Positions 1-8,469 of a stretch of 18,398 bases of DNA are shown here, piece by piece; position 1 is the first letter of the stretch; the number at the start of each line of letters is the position of its first letter. Position numbers and translations under genes: made by a program. The notes beneath the pieces are model-generated. The model saw only the letters and a program-made list of their open reading frames with translations. It did no database searches and was not told the origin of the DNA. Where the stretch lies: contig DAUV01000013.1 of NCBI GenBank assembly GCA_002505325.1, positions 1 to 18,398 on the forward strand. Reading direction: 5' to 3'. Origin of the DNA: Euryarchaeota archaeon UBA623 (GTDB taxonomy: Archaea; Thermoplasmatota; Poseidoniia; Poseidoniales; Thalassarchaeaceae).

Positions 1-1
1 A

Positions 2-1585
2 GTCGATTCTGTCGAATTCCTGCGCGCAGACGCCGAGGGAGCGAGTAAAAGCTACCCAATCGTTACCGGAATGATTGCGATGGTTGCTGGTATCACTATC
101 TTCCTGAGCCTGCAGAGGTTGATTCAGTCGCAGGCCAGGGAGATTGCCATCTTGCGAACGTTGGGAATACCGAAGTCAGCGATTATGCCGGGGTTCATAC
201 TTGCACCTATTGCCATAGGGCTGATTGGCTCCTCTATTGGCATAATCTTGGGTGCTGCATTTGGAGGGCCCGCGATGATCTCGATGTACGAGGATATCAT
301 AGGCATCCCGGCCATAGGTTTCCACACTGACGCCCCCCTCATTATGCAGAACTTCGTAATCGCGATGGGAGTAGTCATAATCGCCGGGATTAAACCGGCA
401 CTCGATGCTTCGAGAATGCAACCACTCGAGATACTAAGGGGCCAGCACGAAGTCAGACTCTCCTCACGGGGAATCCAGAGGCTGACCTCGCGTTTGCCGA
501 CCACAGTTGGTCTGACCATCAGATCGAGCATGAGGAAGCCGATGAGGCTGATATTCACTTTCTTCGCCGTCGGACTGTCTATGCTAATCTTCGGCACTAT
601 GTCCCTGATGATGGATTCCATGGGCGAGGTCTTCGGAGTAGATGGCCAGAACTGGGACGCTCAGGTCAACGTGCCGTTCGGAGGAGAGGACGCGGTAATC
701 GGATGGGCCGAGGAGAATGGGGCGGGCCACGAGTCAATGCTGGTTTTCCCAGGGAATGCCGAAGGGGACACGAGACAGTTCCTAGCCTACGGACTCGATG
801 TCATTTCGACCGGCGATGATGCTATGTTACCACTCAATCTTCTGGAGGGGGCACTTCCTGTCGCCGGGGTCACCACCACTCAGGTGCTGGTCGACGAGGG
901 GACCATGATGTTCCTTGAGTGGGAGGTCGGTCAGACTCAGACCGTCATGTTCGGGCCGTTCTCTCTCGATGTCGAGATTACCGGAGTAACTAGGGGCGAA
1001 ACCACTCGAACTGTATACTTCCACCGATCAGATCTCTCTGATGCCATAGGACTCGAAGCAACGACAGTGCTTCTGAGTCTGCCAGAAGGTGTCGAGTTGG
1101 ACGAACAGATAGGTGAGATGTCAATCGGCATCACCCAGAAGCAGGATATGTTGGACTCCTTCGACTCGCTGTTTGAGAAGCAACAGGGAATCTACAACGC
1201 CATTCTTGGATTGGGAGTCATCATAGCCATTGCAGTACTCTTCAACACCCTGTTGATGAACCTCTCCGAGCGTGACTCGGAGTTGGCCACCCTCAGAGTA
1301 CTTGGTGCCCCAATTTCGAGGATTAGGTCGATGATGCTAGGTGAGCACCTAGCAATCGGGCTGATTGGAGGAGTACTGGCTGCGGTGTTCACGATTGTCA
1401 TGGCCCAGTACATGATCTCCTCAATCGTTCAGTGGGCCTTCTTCTTCACGCTGCAGCCCGACATCATGGCCGCACTAGAACTCATTTTAGTCGTCGTTGT
1501 GATTTCAGTGATGTGTACTCCCTACGGAACATGGCGCGTGAGTAGGATGGACCTCGTCGAGAAGGTCAAAGACCTCTCCCAGTAG
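2..1585 (+). CDS. ABC transporter permease, FtsX/MacB-like (5' end outside window)
   Basis: The reading frame is open from base 2, so the gene starts upstream of the window; the ATG at 71 is internal. The visible 527 residues show the end of one FtsX domain, a soluble segment and a second complete FtsX domain. The first FtsX part carries the motif REIAILRTLGIPKSAI and hydrophobic stretches near residues 24-38, 63-83 and 113-131 of the visible protein. Another membrane helix (RLIFTFFAVGLSMLIFG) precedes a soluble extracytoplasmic domain of about 190 residues. The second FtsX part has ERDSELATLRVLGAPISRIR between two helices and a last helix near the C-terminus. Such proteins are permeases of LolCDE/MacB-type ABC systems that move lipids, lipoproteins or peptides using a separate ATPase, which would lie outside the window. 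The substrate cannot be told. Exonuclease III begins 9 nt after its stop. Confidence 0.9.
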   Translation, partial: VDSVEFLRADAEGASKSYPIVTGMIAMVAGITIFLSLQRLIQSQAREIAILRTLGIPKSAIMPGFILAPIAIGLIGSSIGIILGAAFGGPAMISMYEDIIGIPAIGFHTDAPLIMQNFVIAMGVVIIAGIKPALDASRMQPLEILRGQHEVRLSSRGIQRLTSRLPTTVGLTIRSSMRKPMRLIFTFFAVGLSMLIFGTMSLMMDSMGEVFGVDGQNWDAQVNVPFGGEDAVIGWAEENGAGHESMLVFPGNAEGDTRQFLAYGLDVISTGDDAMLPLNLLEGALPVAGVTTTQVLVDEGTMMFLEWEVGQTQTVMFGPFSLDVEITGVTRGETTRTVYFHRSDLSDAIGLEATTVLLSLPEGVELDEQIGEMSIGITQKQDMLDSFDSLFEKQQGIYNAILGLGVIIAIAVLFNTLLMNLSERDSELATLRVLGAPISRIRSMMLGEHLAIGLIGGVLAAVFTIVMAQYMISSIVQWAFFFTLQPDIMAALELILVVVVISVMCTPYGTWRVSRMDLVEKVKDLSQ

Positions 1586-1594
1586 CGGTAGTCT

Positions 1595-2377
1595 GTGCGA
1601 GTCGTCACTTGGAACCTCAATGGCATCAGGGCAGCTCATCGCAAGGGCCTGAACGACTTCATAAGACGCATCGACGCTGATATCTGGCTGTTTCAGGAGA
1701 CACGAGCTCTTCCAGAGCAGATGCCCTCAGACTGGGCGCCCCCGGAGGGTCACGAAGTGCTCTGGCACCCTGCTCAGAAGAAGGGCTACTCGGGCGTGAT
1801 GACTTGCTCACGAGCGGGCCTTTCCGAGATAGGACGTGGAATTGATACGGAACTCGATGAGATTCGCGACCCTGATGGCAGGGTGTTGCACACCAAGCAT
1901 GGAAATTTGCACTGCGTCAACATGTACTTGCCTAACGGGTCATCGAGTCCAGAACGTCAGGCGTACAAGGACAGATGGATTGAGGATATGCTGGTATGGT
2001 CCAAGCGCTTTACCGACTCAGACGAACCTGCACTGCTCTGTGGTGACCTCAACATCGCCCATGAAGAGGATGACATTTGGAACCCGTCAGGCAACCGGAA
2101 GACCTCGGGGTTTCTTGAACACGAACGTAGGTGGTTCACCCGTCTGCTTGATAGCGGCTGGCACGATTTATTGAGGACTCATGTTGGGCCGACTAAGGGA
2201 CCATACACATGGTGGTCGAATCGCGGTAGGGCGAGAGAGTTAGACCGTGGTTGGAGAATCGACTACGTGCTCGCCAACTCGGCTGCAGATTCCCTGTTCA
2301 AATCCGCCGAGGTGCTTCGTGAGGGCGGACTGGTCGTGTCCGATCATGCACCCCTGATTGTTGATCTGAATCTCTAA
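1595..2377 (+). CDS. xthA: Exodeoxyribonuclease III / AP endonuclease
   Basis: A 260-residue protein of the usual length for the family. Members cut the backbone at abasic sites and have 3'-5' exonuclease and 3'-phosphatase activity in base excision repair. The whole catalytic set is visible: WNLNG (Asn8 region), QET (Glu35, metal ligand), NMYLPNG (Tyr111), CGDLNIA (Asp151, Asn153), RIDYVL (Asp223) and the terminal VSDHAP (Asp250, His251). The start is a GTG at 1595; it is chosen because the family normally begins right at this strand (M-[KR]-[IV]-V-[ST]-W-N). No strong Shine-Dalgarno sequence precedes it. It lies 9 nt after the permease stop, so the two may be co-transcribed although their functions are unrelated. 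A short hairpin follows its stop codon. Confidence 0.95.
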   Translation: MRVVTWNLNGIRAAHRKGLNDFIRRIDADIWLFQETRALPEQMPSDWAPPEGHEVLWHPAQKKGYSGVMTCSRAGLSEIGRGIDTELDEIRDPDGRVLHTKHGNLHCVNMYLPNGSSSPERQAYKDRWIEDMLVWSKRFTDSDEPALLCGDLNIAHEEDDIWNPSGNRKTSGFLEHERRWFTRLLDSGWHDLLRTHVGPTKGPYTWWSNRGRARELDRGWRIDYVLANSAADSLFKSAEVLREGGLVVSDHAPLIVDLNL

Positions 2378-2379
2378 TC

Positions 2380-2396
2380 CGCTCCCTTCGGGAGCG
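2380..2396. terminator. Hairpin just after exonuclease III (possible 3'-end signal)
   Basis: A perfect inverted repeat CGCTCCC-TTC-GGGAGCG (7 bp stem, 3-nt loop) starts 2 nt after the TAA stop of exonuclease III. No T-run follows, so it does not match the usual archaeal T-rich terminator. It may protect or define the 3' end, or be an RNA processing site between the repair gene and the shikimate block. The structure is seen directly; the role is inferred. Confidence 0.45.
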
Positions 2397-2456
2397 AGTA
2401 TCCGTCAAATGCTTGAATGCGTCACCTTTCAAGTGATGAAGCACTAGCGAGGATGC

Positions 2457-3254
2457 ATGGCAGATACTCTCGAGGACCGACTCGCTAGGATTCTGCCCGG
2501 CGGTAAAGGGGTCTGGGTTCCTATGGACCACGGTGCATCCGGCTACCCCGAGGCAGGGCTAGAGGACATGGATTCTGTAGTCAAGACTGTGATTTCGGGT
2601 GGTGCAGACGCCATCGTCCTGCACAAGGGCGCCCTGAGCCATCATGCCGATTTGACAGGATGGGGTGGTTTCGTATGCCACGTCTCGGCTTCTACAGTCC
2701 ACGGCGGATCGCACTCTCAATCAAAGGTGAGTGTGGCAAGTGCCGAGGAGTGCTGGCAGCGCGGAGCCATGGCTCTGTCGGGACAGGTCAATCTCGGTGA
2801 CGAATCCGAGCCCGAGATGATTGCGGCCCTAGGCGCGCTAACTACTGAGTCGTTCTCACTGGGCCTGCCCGTGCTGGGGATGATCTACCCCCGCGGCCCT
2901 AATCTCAAACTGATTGACGGAGACGAGACTGGTGGCATCGCACATGCTGCTAGGCTGGCTTGGGAGCTCGGATGCCACGTCGTAAAGGTACCTTGGACTG
3001 GCTCGGCCGACTCATTCCGCTCTGTCACCGAGGCGGTACCGATCCCCGTTCTAATTGCTGGTGGACCATCTGGTACACCGTTTTCAGACACCTTGGGTAT
3101 CGTGGAGGAGGCAATGTCAGCTGGAGGGGCGGGAGTCTGCATGGGCAGACAGGTCTTCGCCTCAGAAAATCCAGCTGCGTGTGTCGCTGCTCTCAGACAG
3201 GTCATTCACGAAGGTGCCAGCGCTGCGGATGCCGCAGCATTACTCGGAGAATGA
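2457..3254 (+). CDS. aroA': 2-amino-3,7-dideoxy-D-threo-hept-6-ulosonate (ADH) synthase, class I aldolase fold
   Basis: A 265-residue TIM-barrel protein of the archaeal class I fructose-bisphosphate aldolase/ADH synthase family (MJ0400 type). In the archaeal shikimate pathway ADH synthase makes the C7 amino-sugar that 3-dehydroquinate synthase II converts to dehydroquinate. Visible landmarks are VPMDHG (Asp24), IVLHKG (about 54-58), GMIYPRG with the probable proton-donor Tyr144, VVKVPWTGS with the likely Schiff-base Lys177, and the C-terminal phosphate-binding GGPSGT and GAGVCMGRQVF. A GAGG Shine-Dalgarno lies 4 nt before the ATG. The next gene, 3-dehydroquinate synthase II, starts 4 nt after this stop. 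That pairing favours ADH synthase over a glycolytic aldolase, although dual aldolase activity is possible in this family. Confidence 0.92.
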   Translation: MADTLEDRLARILPGGKGVWVPMDHGASGYPEAGLEDMDSVVKTVISGGADAIVLHKGALSHHADLTGWGGFVCHVSASTVHGGSHSQSKVSVASAEECWQRGAMALSGQVNLGDESEPEMIAALGALTTESFSLGLPVLGMIYPRGPNLKLIDGDETGGIAHAARLAWELGCHVVKVPWTGSADSFRSVTEAVPIPVLIAGGPSGTPFSDTLGIVEEAMSAGGAGVCMGRQVFASENPAACVAALRQVIHEGASAADAAALLGE

Positions 3255-3258
3255 TACT

Positions 3259-4206
3259 ATGGAACTCTGGCTCGACGCTACTGAATCCCCATCATCCTCT
3301 CTTCCAGAGGGAGCCAGTCGCGTCTGGCGGGGAAATGCTCCTGATGTCGCTGAGATAGCTTTGGACGACTACCGTGGTCAGGATGAGGCCCGTTCCCTCG
3401 TTGGGATGGTGCCATGGATACTGGTAAGGTGCTCTGACTGGACCATGATCCCCCTCGAGAACATAGTCGCAGCTTCTTCAGGAAGCGGGACCAAGGTGGC
3501 GGCTGCAATCTACAATGAGGTCGATCTTCCCGGCGCCGCATTCGCGCTACAACACGGTGTCGACGCGGTCCTACTACCGCCTGAGTCCGGTTCAGAGACC
3601 CTCTGGGTAGCGGCTAGGGCTTTCACCTCGGAGACAGTCTCCGGCCACACTGAACAAGAGCCCAGTGAAATCTCGACTGCAACAGTCATTGCCGTCGAGT
3701 CAGGTGGCGTCGGCGAAAGGCTCTGCGTTGATTTGATTGAAAGACTATCTCCTGGAGAAGGCATGGCAATAGGATCCTCTTCCGGATCTCTCTGTCTCGT
3801 CCATGGGGAGACTCTCCCTTCAGAGTACATCCCCTCTCGTCCGTTTAGAGTGAATGCTGGCGCAGTACACGCTTACGCTCTAATGGCGAATGGATCAACC
3901 AAGTATCTTAGTGAACTCAACTCAGGTGACGAGGTGGCTGTGATTTCTCTAGATGGGGGCCAGCGTTCAGCCGTCATCGGGCGTCTCAAGATAGAGCGCC
4001 GGCCATTCCTCGTAGTGAGATTCGAATGCAACTCTGTCGAGGGGCAGATTATGGCCCAACAGGCAGAGACTGTTCGACTTATCTCTCCCACCGGCGATGC
4101 ACTTTCGGTGACTGACTTGCATGTCGGTGATGAAATTCTAATTCGTGTTGATAGTAGTATGAGGCATATCGGACAGGCTCTTCGTGGCGAGGTGATTGAG
4201 AGATGA
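3259..4206 (+). CDS. aroB': 3-dehydroquinate synthase II (archaeal type)
   Basis: A 315-residue cytosolic enzyme of the MJ1249 family. It performs NAD-dependent oxidative deamination and cyclisation of ADH to 3-dehydroquinate, replacing bacterial AroB. The C-terminal half is highly characteristic: GSSSGSLCLVHGET, RPFRVNAGAVHAYALM, TKYLSELNSGDEV, KIERRPFLVV, QAETVRLISPTGDALSV and HVGDEILI. The N-terminal half has DWTMIPLENIVAA and ALQHGVDAVLLPPE. The frame is open upstream to a possible ATG at 3055, but that would put 68 extra residues inside the ADH synthase gene. The ATG at 3259, followed by the typical MELWLDA start and preceded by GGAG 9 nt away, is chosen instead. Its stop overlaps the shikimate kinase start by 4 nt (ATGA), indicating translational coupling. 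Confidence 0.95.
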   Translation: MELWLDATESPSSSLPEGASRVWRGNAPDVAEIALDDYRGQDEARSLVGMVPWILVRCSDWTMIPLENIVAASSGSGTKVAAAIYNEVDLPGAAFALQHGVDAVLLPPESGSETLWVAARAFTSETVSGHTEQEPSEISTATVIAVESGGVGERLCVDLIERLSPGEGMAIGSSSGSLCLVHGETLPSEYIPSRPFRVNAGAVHAYALMANGSTKYLSELNSGDEVAVISLDGGQRSAVIGRLKIERRPFLVVRFECNSVEGQIMAQQAETVRLISPTGDALSVTDLHVGDEILIRVDSSMRHIGQALRGEVIER

Positions 4207-5069
4207 CCGTCCTTGGGAGGGGCAGCGCTAACGGCGGAGTTTCCGTGCTTCACGCAGCCGGCCTCGGCAAGGGATGCTCGATCGGCATCGATCTCTCTAC
4301 AGAAGTGAGTCTAGTGGTCGGTGAGGCCGAAGTTTCTCCCGACGAACACGGAATTCTGGATTCAGTCATGGGTGTTTGGATTGAATCAGGCTACCCCCGA
4401 CCAGATGATACTGGGTGGAGGGTGAGCAGCGAAGTCCCCATAGGACAGGGCCTGAAATCCAGTGCTGCTCTAGCATGTGCTGCAGCAATGGCACTGAACG
4501 AGGCCTCATGGACCGCGCTCAGTGATTTCGACATTGTAGACATCGCCGTCGCGGCCCAGCGAAGGTCTGGGTGTACAATCACCGGCAGCATGGATGACGC
4601 TTGGGCTGCCATCTCTCCAGGGTGGAAACTGGTCGACCCCATTCAGAGCTCACGTGACTCAGTCTTGCTGGAAGGGGACATTGACGAAGGACTCACTGTC
4701 CTCATTGCTCTACGAGGTCCAAGGTCGGCCAAGGTGCAATCCGATTCATTCTCGAATCAGGGGAAGATATTCGAGCGAGCAATGGCGTCACTATCTAGTG
4801 GCTCCGTGCTCAGTGCCATGTCAGTAAATGGGATGGCCGTAGCTGCTGCGACTGGCGACGACGAAGCTCTGAGGGTATGCAACTCAGTAATCGCGAGAGG
4901 GGCAATCGCAGCAGGAGTAAGTGGCTCGGGTCCTGCTATTGCCATTGTCTGCTACGAACAAGGTGTAGAGCAACTGGCTGATTTCTTGACTGAGTCCAAC
5001 ATGCGGGTGATTCATTCCAAATTCATTGAATCAGAGCCTGTGGACGAGGAGGCCTCTCCATGGGGATGA
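4203..5069 (+). CDS. aroK: Shikimate kinase, GHMP-family (archaeal type)
   Basis: A 288-residue kinase that phosphorylates shikimate at O3 with ATP. It is unrelated to bacterial AroK and belongs to the galactokinase/homoserine kinase (GHMP) superfamily. The ATP-binding signature PIGQGLKSSAALACA spans about residues 79-93, followed by the active-site region TGSMDDAWA (about 127-135) and the C-terminal GHMP motif GVSGSGPAIAIV (about 239-250). Its length is normal for archaeal shikimate kinase. The ATG overlaps the end of 3-dehydroquinate synthase II. A very strong Shine-Dalgarno (GAGGTGATT, 4189-4197) lies 5 nt before it, inside that gene. The C-terminus overlaps the chorismate synthase start by 10 nt. 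Homoserine kinase is the main alternative by fold, but both the motif and the neighbours point to shikimate. Confidence 0.93.
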   Translation: MTVLGRGSANGGVSVLHAAGLGKGCSIGIDLSTEVSLVVGEAEVSPDEHGILDSVMGVWIESGYPRPDDTGWRVSSEVPIGQGLKSSAALACAAAMALNEASWTALSDFDIVDIAVAAQRRSGCTITGSMDDAWAAISPGWKLVDPIQSSRDSVLLEGDIDEGLTVLIALRGPRSAKVQSDSFSNQGKIFERAMASLSSGSVLSAMSVNGMAVAAATGDDEALRVCNSVIARGAIAAGVSGSGPAIAIVCYEQGVEQLADFLTESNMRVIHSKFIESEPVDEEASPWG

Positions 5070-6163
5070 GGTTCGGCGACAATCTCAGAGTGACTCTATT
5101 TGGCGAGAGCCATGGATTATGCGTGGGAGCGCTGGTCGAGGGCATGCCTCCTGGCACCGAAATTGACGAGACAGAACTATCTGAAGCCATATTGAGGCGG
5201 CGACCCGGTCGAAAGGGCCTCTCGTCACGCTCTGAGGGCGATGATTGCGAGGTCATGACTGGTGTATACGAAGGCAAGGCAACGGGTTGGCCAATACTAC
5301 TGCTTACGCGAAACTCAGATGTCAGGTCTTCGGACTACTCTTTCCTGCCCGACCATCCTCGTCCAGGTCATGCCGACATGGTTGAGGATGTCCGCTCTGA
5401 AGGGGCCAATGATCCCCGAGGAGGCGGTTCTCAATCTGCCAGACTCACCTTTGGCCTAGTCGCCGCTGGAAGCCAGATGAAAGTCCTAATGGACGAAGCA
5501 GGCTGGTCTTGCTCAGCGCATCTGCACAGCGTCGGAGAAGTCTGTGCGAGACCTCTGTTCGAGCTTGACCGAGATATTCGACTAGATTCGTCAACCGATA
5601 TGGGGAGGCTGAATTGCCGTGATCCAGAAGCCGCAGAGAAGATGTCCGAGCACCTTGACCTCGTCAGGAAAGATTTGGACACCGTCGGTTCTGTGGTTGA
5701 ATTACTCATCGAAGGACTCCCTATGGGTGTTGGAGAGCCGTGGTTTGACGGCATTGAACCGTCTTTGGCAAGAGGTCTGATGGCAATTCCTGGTGCTCGT
5801 GCCATCGAATTTTCTAGTGGAGTCCGCGCATCAGTCATGCGGGGCTCCGAGCACAACGATGCTTGGCTACCTGGTGACTCAGATCCGGTTCCTGAAGGAG
5901 CGGATGCTGCTCAGGCAGATGGTGCGCTTGGCGGACGCTCCACTAGCGCCCCGATAAGCGTAAGAATTCACTTCAAGCCTCCAAGCAGCCTGCCCCGTGA
6001 ACAGTTCACGCTTCATCTCCCCAGCGACGAGGTACGACCTCTCAAGGTGAGCGGCAGGCATGACCCTGTCATTGGACCTAGGGCGGCTCCAGTGGTCGAG
6101 GCCGTGGCGATGCTGGTGCTCGTAGACCTAGGTATGTTAGGCGGCTACATTGAATCTGAATGA
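5060..6163 (+). CDS. aroC: Chorismate synthase
   Basis: A 367-residue protein of normal family length. It converts 5-enolpyruvylshikimate-3-phosphate to chorismate by 1,4-trans elimination and needs reduced FMN. Signatures in order are FGESHG (His18), EGMPPGTEI, LRRRPG (about 45-50), the second invariant histidine in HPRPGHADM (His104), GGGSQSARLTFGLVAAG (about 121-137) and the C-terminal SGRHDPVIGPRAAPVVEAV. The GGG..S.RLT variant, instead of GRSSARET, resembles the form I know from some anaerobic bacteria and should still be active. A GAGGAGG ribosome site lies 7 nt before the ATG, which falls inside the shikimate kinase gene. A second ATG two codons later is possible. The stop is 1 nt from the stop of the convergent gene. 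Confidence 0.96.
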   Translation: MGMRFGDNLRVTLFGESHGLCVGALVEGMPPGTEIDETELSEAILRRRPGRKGLSSRSEGDDCEVMTGVYEGKATGWPILLLTRNSDVRSSDYSFLPDHPRPGHADMVEDVRSEGANDPRGGGSQSARLTFGLVAAGSQMKVLMDEAGWSCSAHLHSVGEVCARPLFELDRDIRLDSSTDMGRLNCRDPEAAEKMSEHLDLVRKDLDTVGSVVELLIEGLPMGVGEPWFDGIEPSLARGLMAIPGARAIEFSSGVRASVMRGSEHNDAWLPGDSDPVPEGADAAQADGALGGRSTSAPISVRIHFKPPSSLPREQFTLHLPSDEVRPLKVSGRHDPVIGPRAAPVVEAVAMLVLVDLGMLGGYIESE

Positions 6164-6164
6164 T

Positions 6165-7100
6165 TCAAGCATCTCTTTCGCGCATCTGCTGGATACGCAG
6201 GGGCAGGTTGACTGCGAACATAGCAGCAATCACCGTGAACACCATGACGGTACCGAGAGCGACACCGTAGACACTCGTCAGTTCAACGCTCTCCCGCAAC
6301 CGCATAGCCGAAACATCGTCAAATATTCCTACGAAGGCAGGGATGATGAGATTGATTAGTAGAGTCAGTCCAGCAACTGAGGCAGCTATCAGAGGAGTGA
6401 TGAGTAAGGATTTGTGGTAGCGTGAGGTGATTTTAGTCACTTGCATAACATAGACTTCACCAGTTCGAATCGAGGTGTCCAACATAGAGAACCGGATGAT
6501 ACCACTTGTCAGTTCCATGTACATTACTAGGAATACAGCGTAGAGTAGCAACAGCATCTTTTGGTAAACCTCTCCTTCGGGTAAGAAGTCGATACCGAAG
6601 TCAACCTTGCTTCCCGCGAAGCGTAGAGTCACTAGGATAAGTAGAGTGTAAGAGGCTAACAGGGCCCTCTGGTCTCTCTGGAAGATGCCATACAGTCCAC
6701 CTATCAGGCCACCTAGGATAATTATCAGATGCAGAACTCCTCCTAGAGTCTGTATTCCTAACATGTTACTGAGTGTGAACCAAGCGGTCCCGCTCACAGG
6801 GGTGACCATGAATGTAAGCAGGCACAGAATCAGCAGTGTGCCAGCAGCGCCCATCTGCAGCGATGCGACCATCCTGTCGGGAGGTAGGAATTTCGTTGTG
6901 TTGACAATCGGTCCTCCGAAAAATGACTCGATGATAGTAGGCACGTGAACCTCGGGAACTGCATCCTTTGGTATTTCAGTGCTGGACTTCAGACGACCAG
7001 CCGCTTTCCTGCGGCTTGGAGGGGCCGAACTTACGGTCTTCCCTTCATACAAGTGTGCGGTGTCACTAACCCCGTCTTCTGTAGCATTATCGTCAGCCAT
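6165..7100 (-). CDS. Membrane protein with six predicted helices, last gene of the MoxR operon
   Basis: I do not recognise a named family. The 311-residue protein has a charged N-terminal region of about 80 residues (probably cytoplasmic, with basic SRRKAAGRLK). Roughly six hydrophobic helices follow, near 82-103, 118-140, 146-164, 181-202, 233-262 and 278-300, and the C-terminus is short and charged. The region between helices 4 and 5 carries the polar loop RFSMLDTSIRTGEVYVMQVTK. It starts 11 nt after the DUF58 gene stop with a good GGAGG site 8 nt before the ATG. It is therefore very probably the fourth gene of the DUF4350-like/MoxR/DUF58 operon and may be a membrane partner of that system. 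The function is unknown. Confidence 0.8.
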   Translation of the reverse strand: MADDNATEDGVSDTAHLYEGKTVSSAPPSRRKAAGRLKSSTEIPKDAVPEVHVPTIIESFFGGPIVNTTKFLPPDRMVASLQMGAAGTLLILCLLTFMVTPVSGTAWFTLSNMLGIQTLGGVLHLIIILGGLIGGLYGIFQRDQRALLASYTLLILVTLRFAGSKVDFGIDFLPEGEVYQKMLLLLYAVFLVMYMELTSGIIRFSMLDTSIRTGEVYVMQVTKITSRYHKSLLITPLIAASVAGLTLLINLIIPAFVGIFDDVSAMRLRESVELTSVYGVALGTVMVFTVIAAMFAVNLPLRIQQMRERDA

Positions 7101-7111
7101 TCAAAATCCTC

Positions 7112-8431
7112 CTAGAAACCCCTCGCTCCTGTCAGAGCCGTGTTGAGCAACATGTCGGGCTCCCAATCCATCACGTTGGCACCAAGGCCTCGCAGCTCGC
7201 TGAGCAGGATGTCTCGCTCGGTCTTGAGGACCTCATATCCAGTTCGATCGAGGCGACGCGCATCGAACTCGAATTCAAGACTACTTGGGGAGAGTATAGT
7301 CACGTCAAAGTTCCTCGATCTCAAGTCGCGGACTGCATTGACTATCGTCGGATCATCCTCGAGAGGACTCATGATAATCACTGGGCTACCTCGATTGATG
7401 TGAGGCATGATACGATCAGTAACCACTTTCAGAGGGGTGTTTCCCTTTGCCATGGCGCCCGCTAGTTTGGTGAGCAGCACATACAATTGCTTCTTGCCAG
7501 TGTCACGATCGACTGATACGATTTCGTCACCATAGGTCACCAGTCCGACTGAGTCACGCCGAGACAGGAAGTACTGAGAGAGACTAGCGGCAGCCCTAGT
7601 GCTGTAAACGAGAGAGTTACGGCTCACTGGACCAGTCTCGGCAATACTCCTGCTGTCGACAATCAGTATGATGTCACTGACTGCGTCGCGCTCGAACTCG
7701 TTGACCATCATCTTGCCCGCACTGCGAGCGGTTGCATTCCAGTTGACCTTCTTCATCGGATCTCCAGGGACGTACTCTCTCAGGTTGTAGAAGTTTGAAC
7801 CCTCGCCAGGATTTCGTATGTTCACAGCGCCGGTGAAAATCTTTGGCACCCTGCTCTTGATCATAGCATCCTTGATGTCCTCCATCTTGGGGAAGACTAG
7901 GAAGTCATCATACAGGTGAATCTCGCGTTCGTTATGGAACAACCCGAAGGCGTCCTGAACTCGGATACATACGGGCCCAATTGTGTAGAATCCTCTGAGA
8001 GGAGTCTCAATCGTGTATGAGATCTCGGTCTCACGTTGAGGTCCGAGTTCCATAAGTACGTAGTTCGCACCCTTCTTGATGCGCATTACTTCTGGAACTC
8101 GATCCCTGACCTCCAGAACCTTGGAGAGATTGGAGCGATTCTGGATTCGCAAGGTGACATCGATTTCACCATCTTCAAAAATCCTCACAGAGGATACCCG
8201 ACGTAGCGCCGAAACTGTGTGCAACTGAATTCCCTCGTCTGCATCGGCATCATCCATCCTTCTGCCAGATGAAGCCACATCGGCATGTGAGGTGCGGAAT
8301 GCTGCCCACGTCAGGAATGATAGCAGCACCACAGCCACTGTCACCAACTGTGTGTTGCGCAGGACGAGGCCAAGCAGATACAGAGCGATGGCCAGCGCTG
8401 CGAACATCGCTGACTTCCTGCTCCATGCCAC
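7112..8431 (-). CDS. DUF58 domain protein (MoxR-associated, von Willebrand A-like)
   Basis: A protein of about 440 residues with two N-terminal membrane helices (about 8-26 and 28-46) and then a long domain with a beta-rich part. The DUF58 signature lies at about 206-250: the stretch GSNFYNLREYVPGDPMKKVN, then WNATARS and MMVNEFERD. A vWA-like fold follows, starting ILIVDSRS; its metal site is degenerate compared with the classical DxSxS. DUF58 proteins are normally encoded next to MoxR ATPases and are thought to act with them in metal-cofactor insertion or assembly of envelope proteins. The longest frame starts at a GTG at 8440, but that codon lies inside a perfect GGAGGTGA ribosome site. 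The GTG at 8431, 5 nt beyond the site, is the better start. The gene begins 38 nt after the MoxR stop. Confidence 0.9.
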   Translation of the reverse strand: MAWSRKSAMFAALAIALYLLGLVLRNTQLVTVAVVLLSFLTWAAFRTSHADVASSGRRMDDADADEGIQLHTVSALRRVSSVRIFEDGEIDVTLRIQNRSNLSKVLEVRDRVPEVMRIKKGANYVLMELGPQRETEISYTIETPLRGFYTIGPVCIRVQDAFGLFHNEREIHLYDDFLVFPKMEDIKDAMIKSRVPKIFTGAVNIRNPGEGSNFYNLREYVPGDPMKKVNWNATARSAGKMMVNEFERDAVSDIILIVDSRSIAETGPVSRNSLVYSTRAAASLSQYFLSRRDSVGLVTYGDEIVSVDRDTGKKQLYVLLTKLAGAMAKGNTPLKVVTDRIMPHINRGSPVIIMSPLEDDPTIVNAVRDLRSRNFDVTILSPSSLEFEFDARRLDRTGYEVLKTERDILLSELRGLGANVMDWEPDMLLNTALTGARGF

Positions 8432-8436
8432 GCCAC

Positions 8437-8444
8437 TCACCTCC
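8437..8444 (-). promoter_or_regulatory. Ribosome binding site that sets the DUF58 start
   Basis: On the minus strand this reads GGAGGTGA, a full match to the archaeal anti-Shine-Dalgarno. The GTG at 8440 lies within it and cannot be used with it. The in-frame GTG at 8431 lies 5 nt downstream, the normal spacing. Confidence 0.7.
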
Positions 8445-8469
8445 TCTTCAGGATACCTGTACGTCTTAC

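Noticed and set aside
12..17. GAATTC near the window start, same core as the regulator palindrome
   Set aside because: It lies in permease coding sequence and lacks the flanking TT/AA; it is a chance six-base match.
124..621. Minus-strand 165-residue open frame opposite the permease
   Set aside because: It is antisense to conserved FtsX segments and carries no motif of its own.
3055..3258. Longer start for 3-dehydroquinate synthase II
   Set aside because: It would place 68 residues inside the ADH synthase gene; the family start (MELWLDA) and a GGAG site support 3259.
5420..5475. Non-canonical GGGSQSARLT in chorismate synthase
   Set aside because: A GGG..S.RLT variant is known to me from other active chorismate synthases; the two invariant histidines are present.
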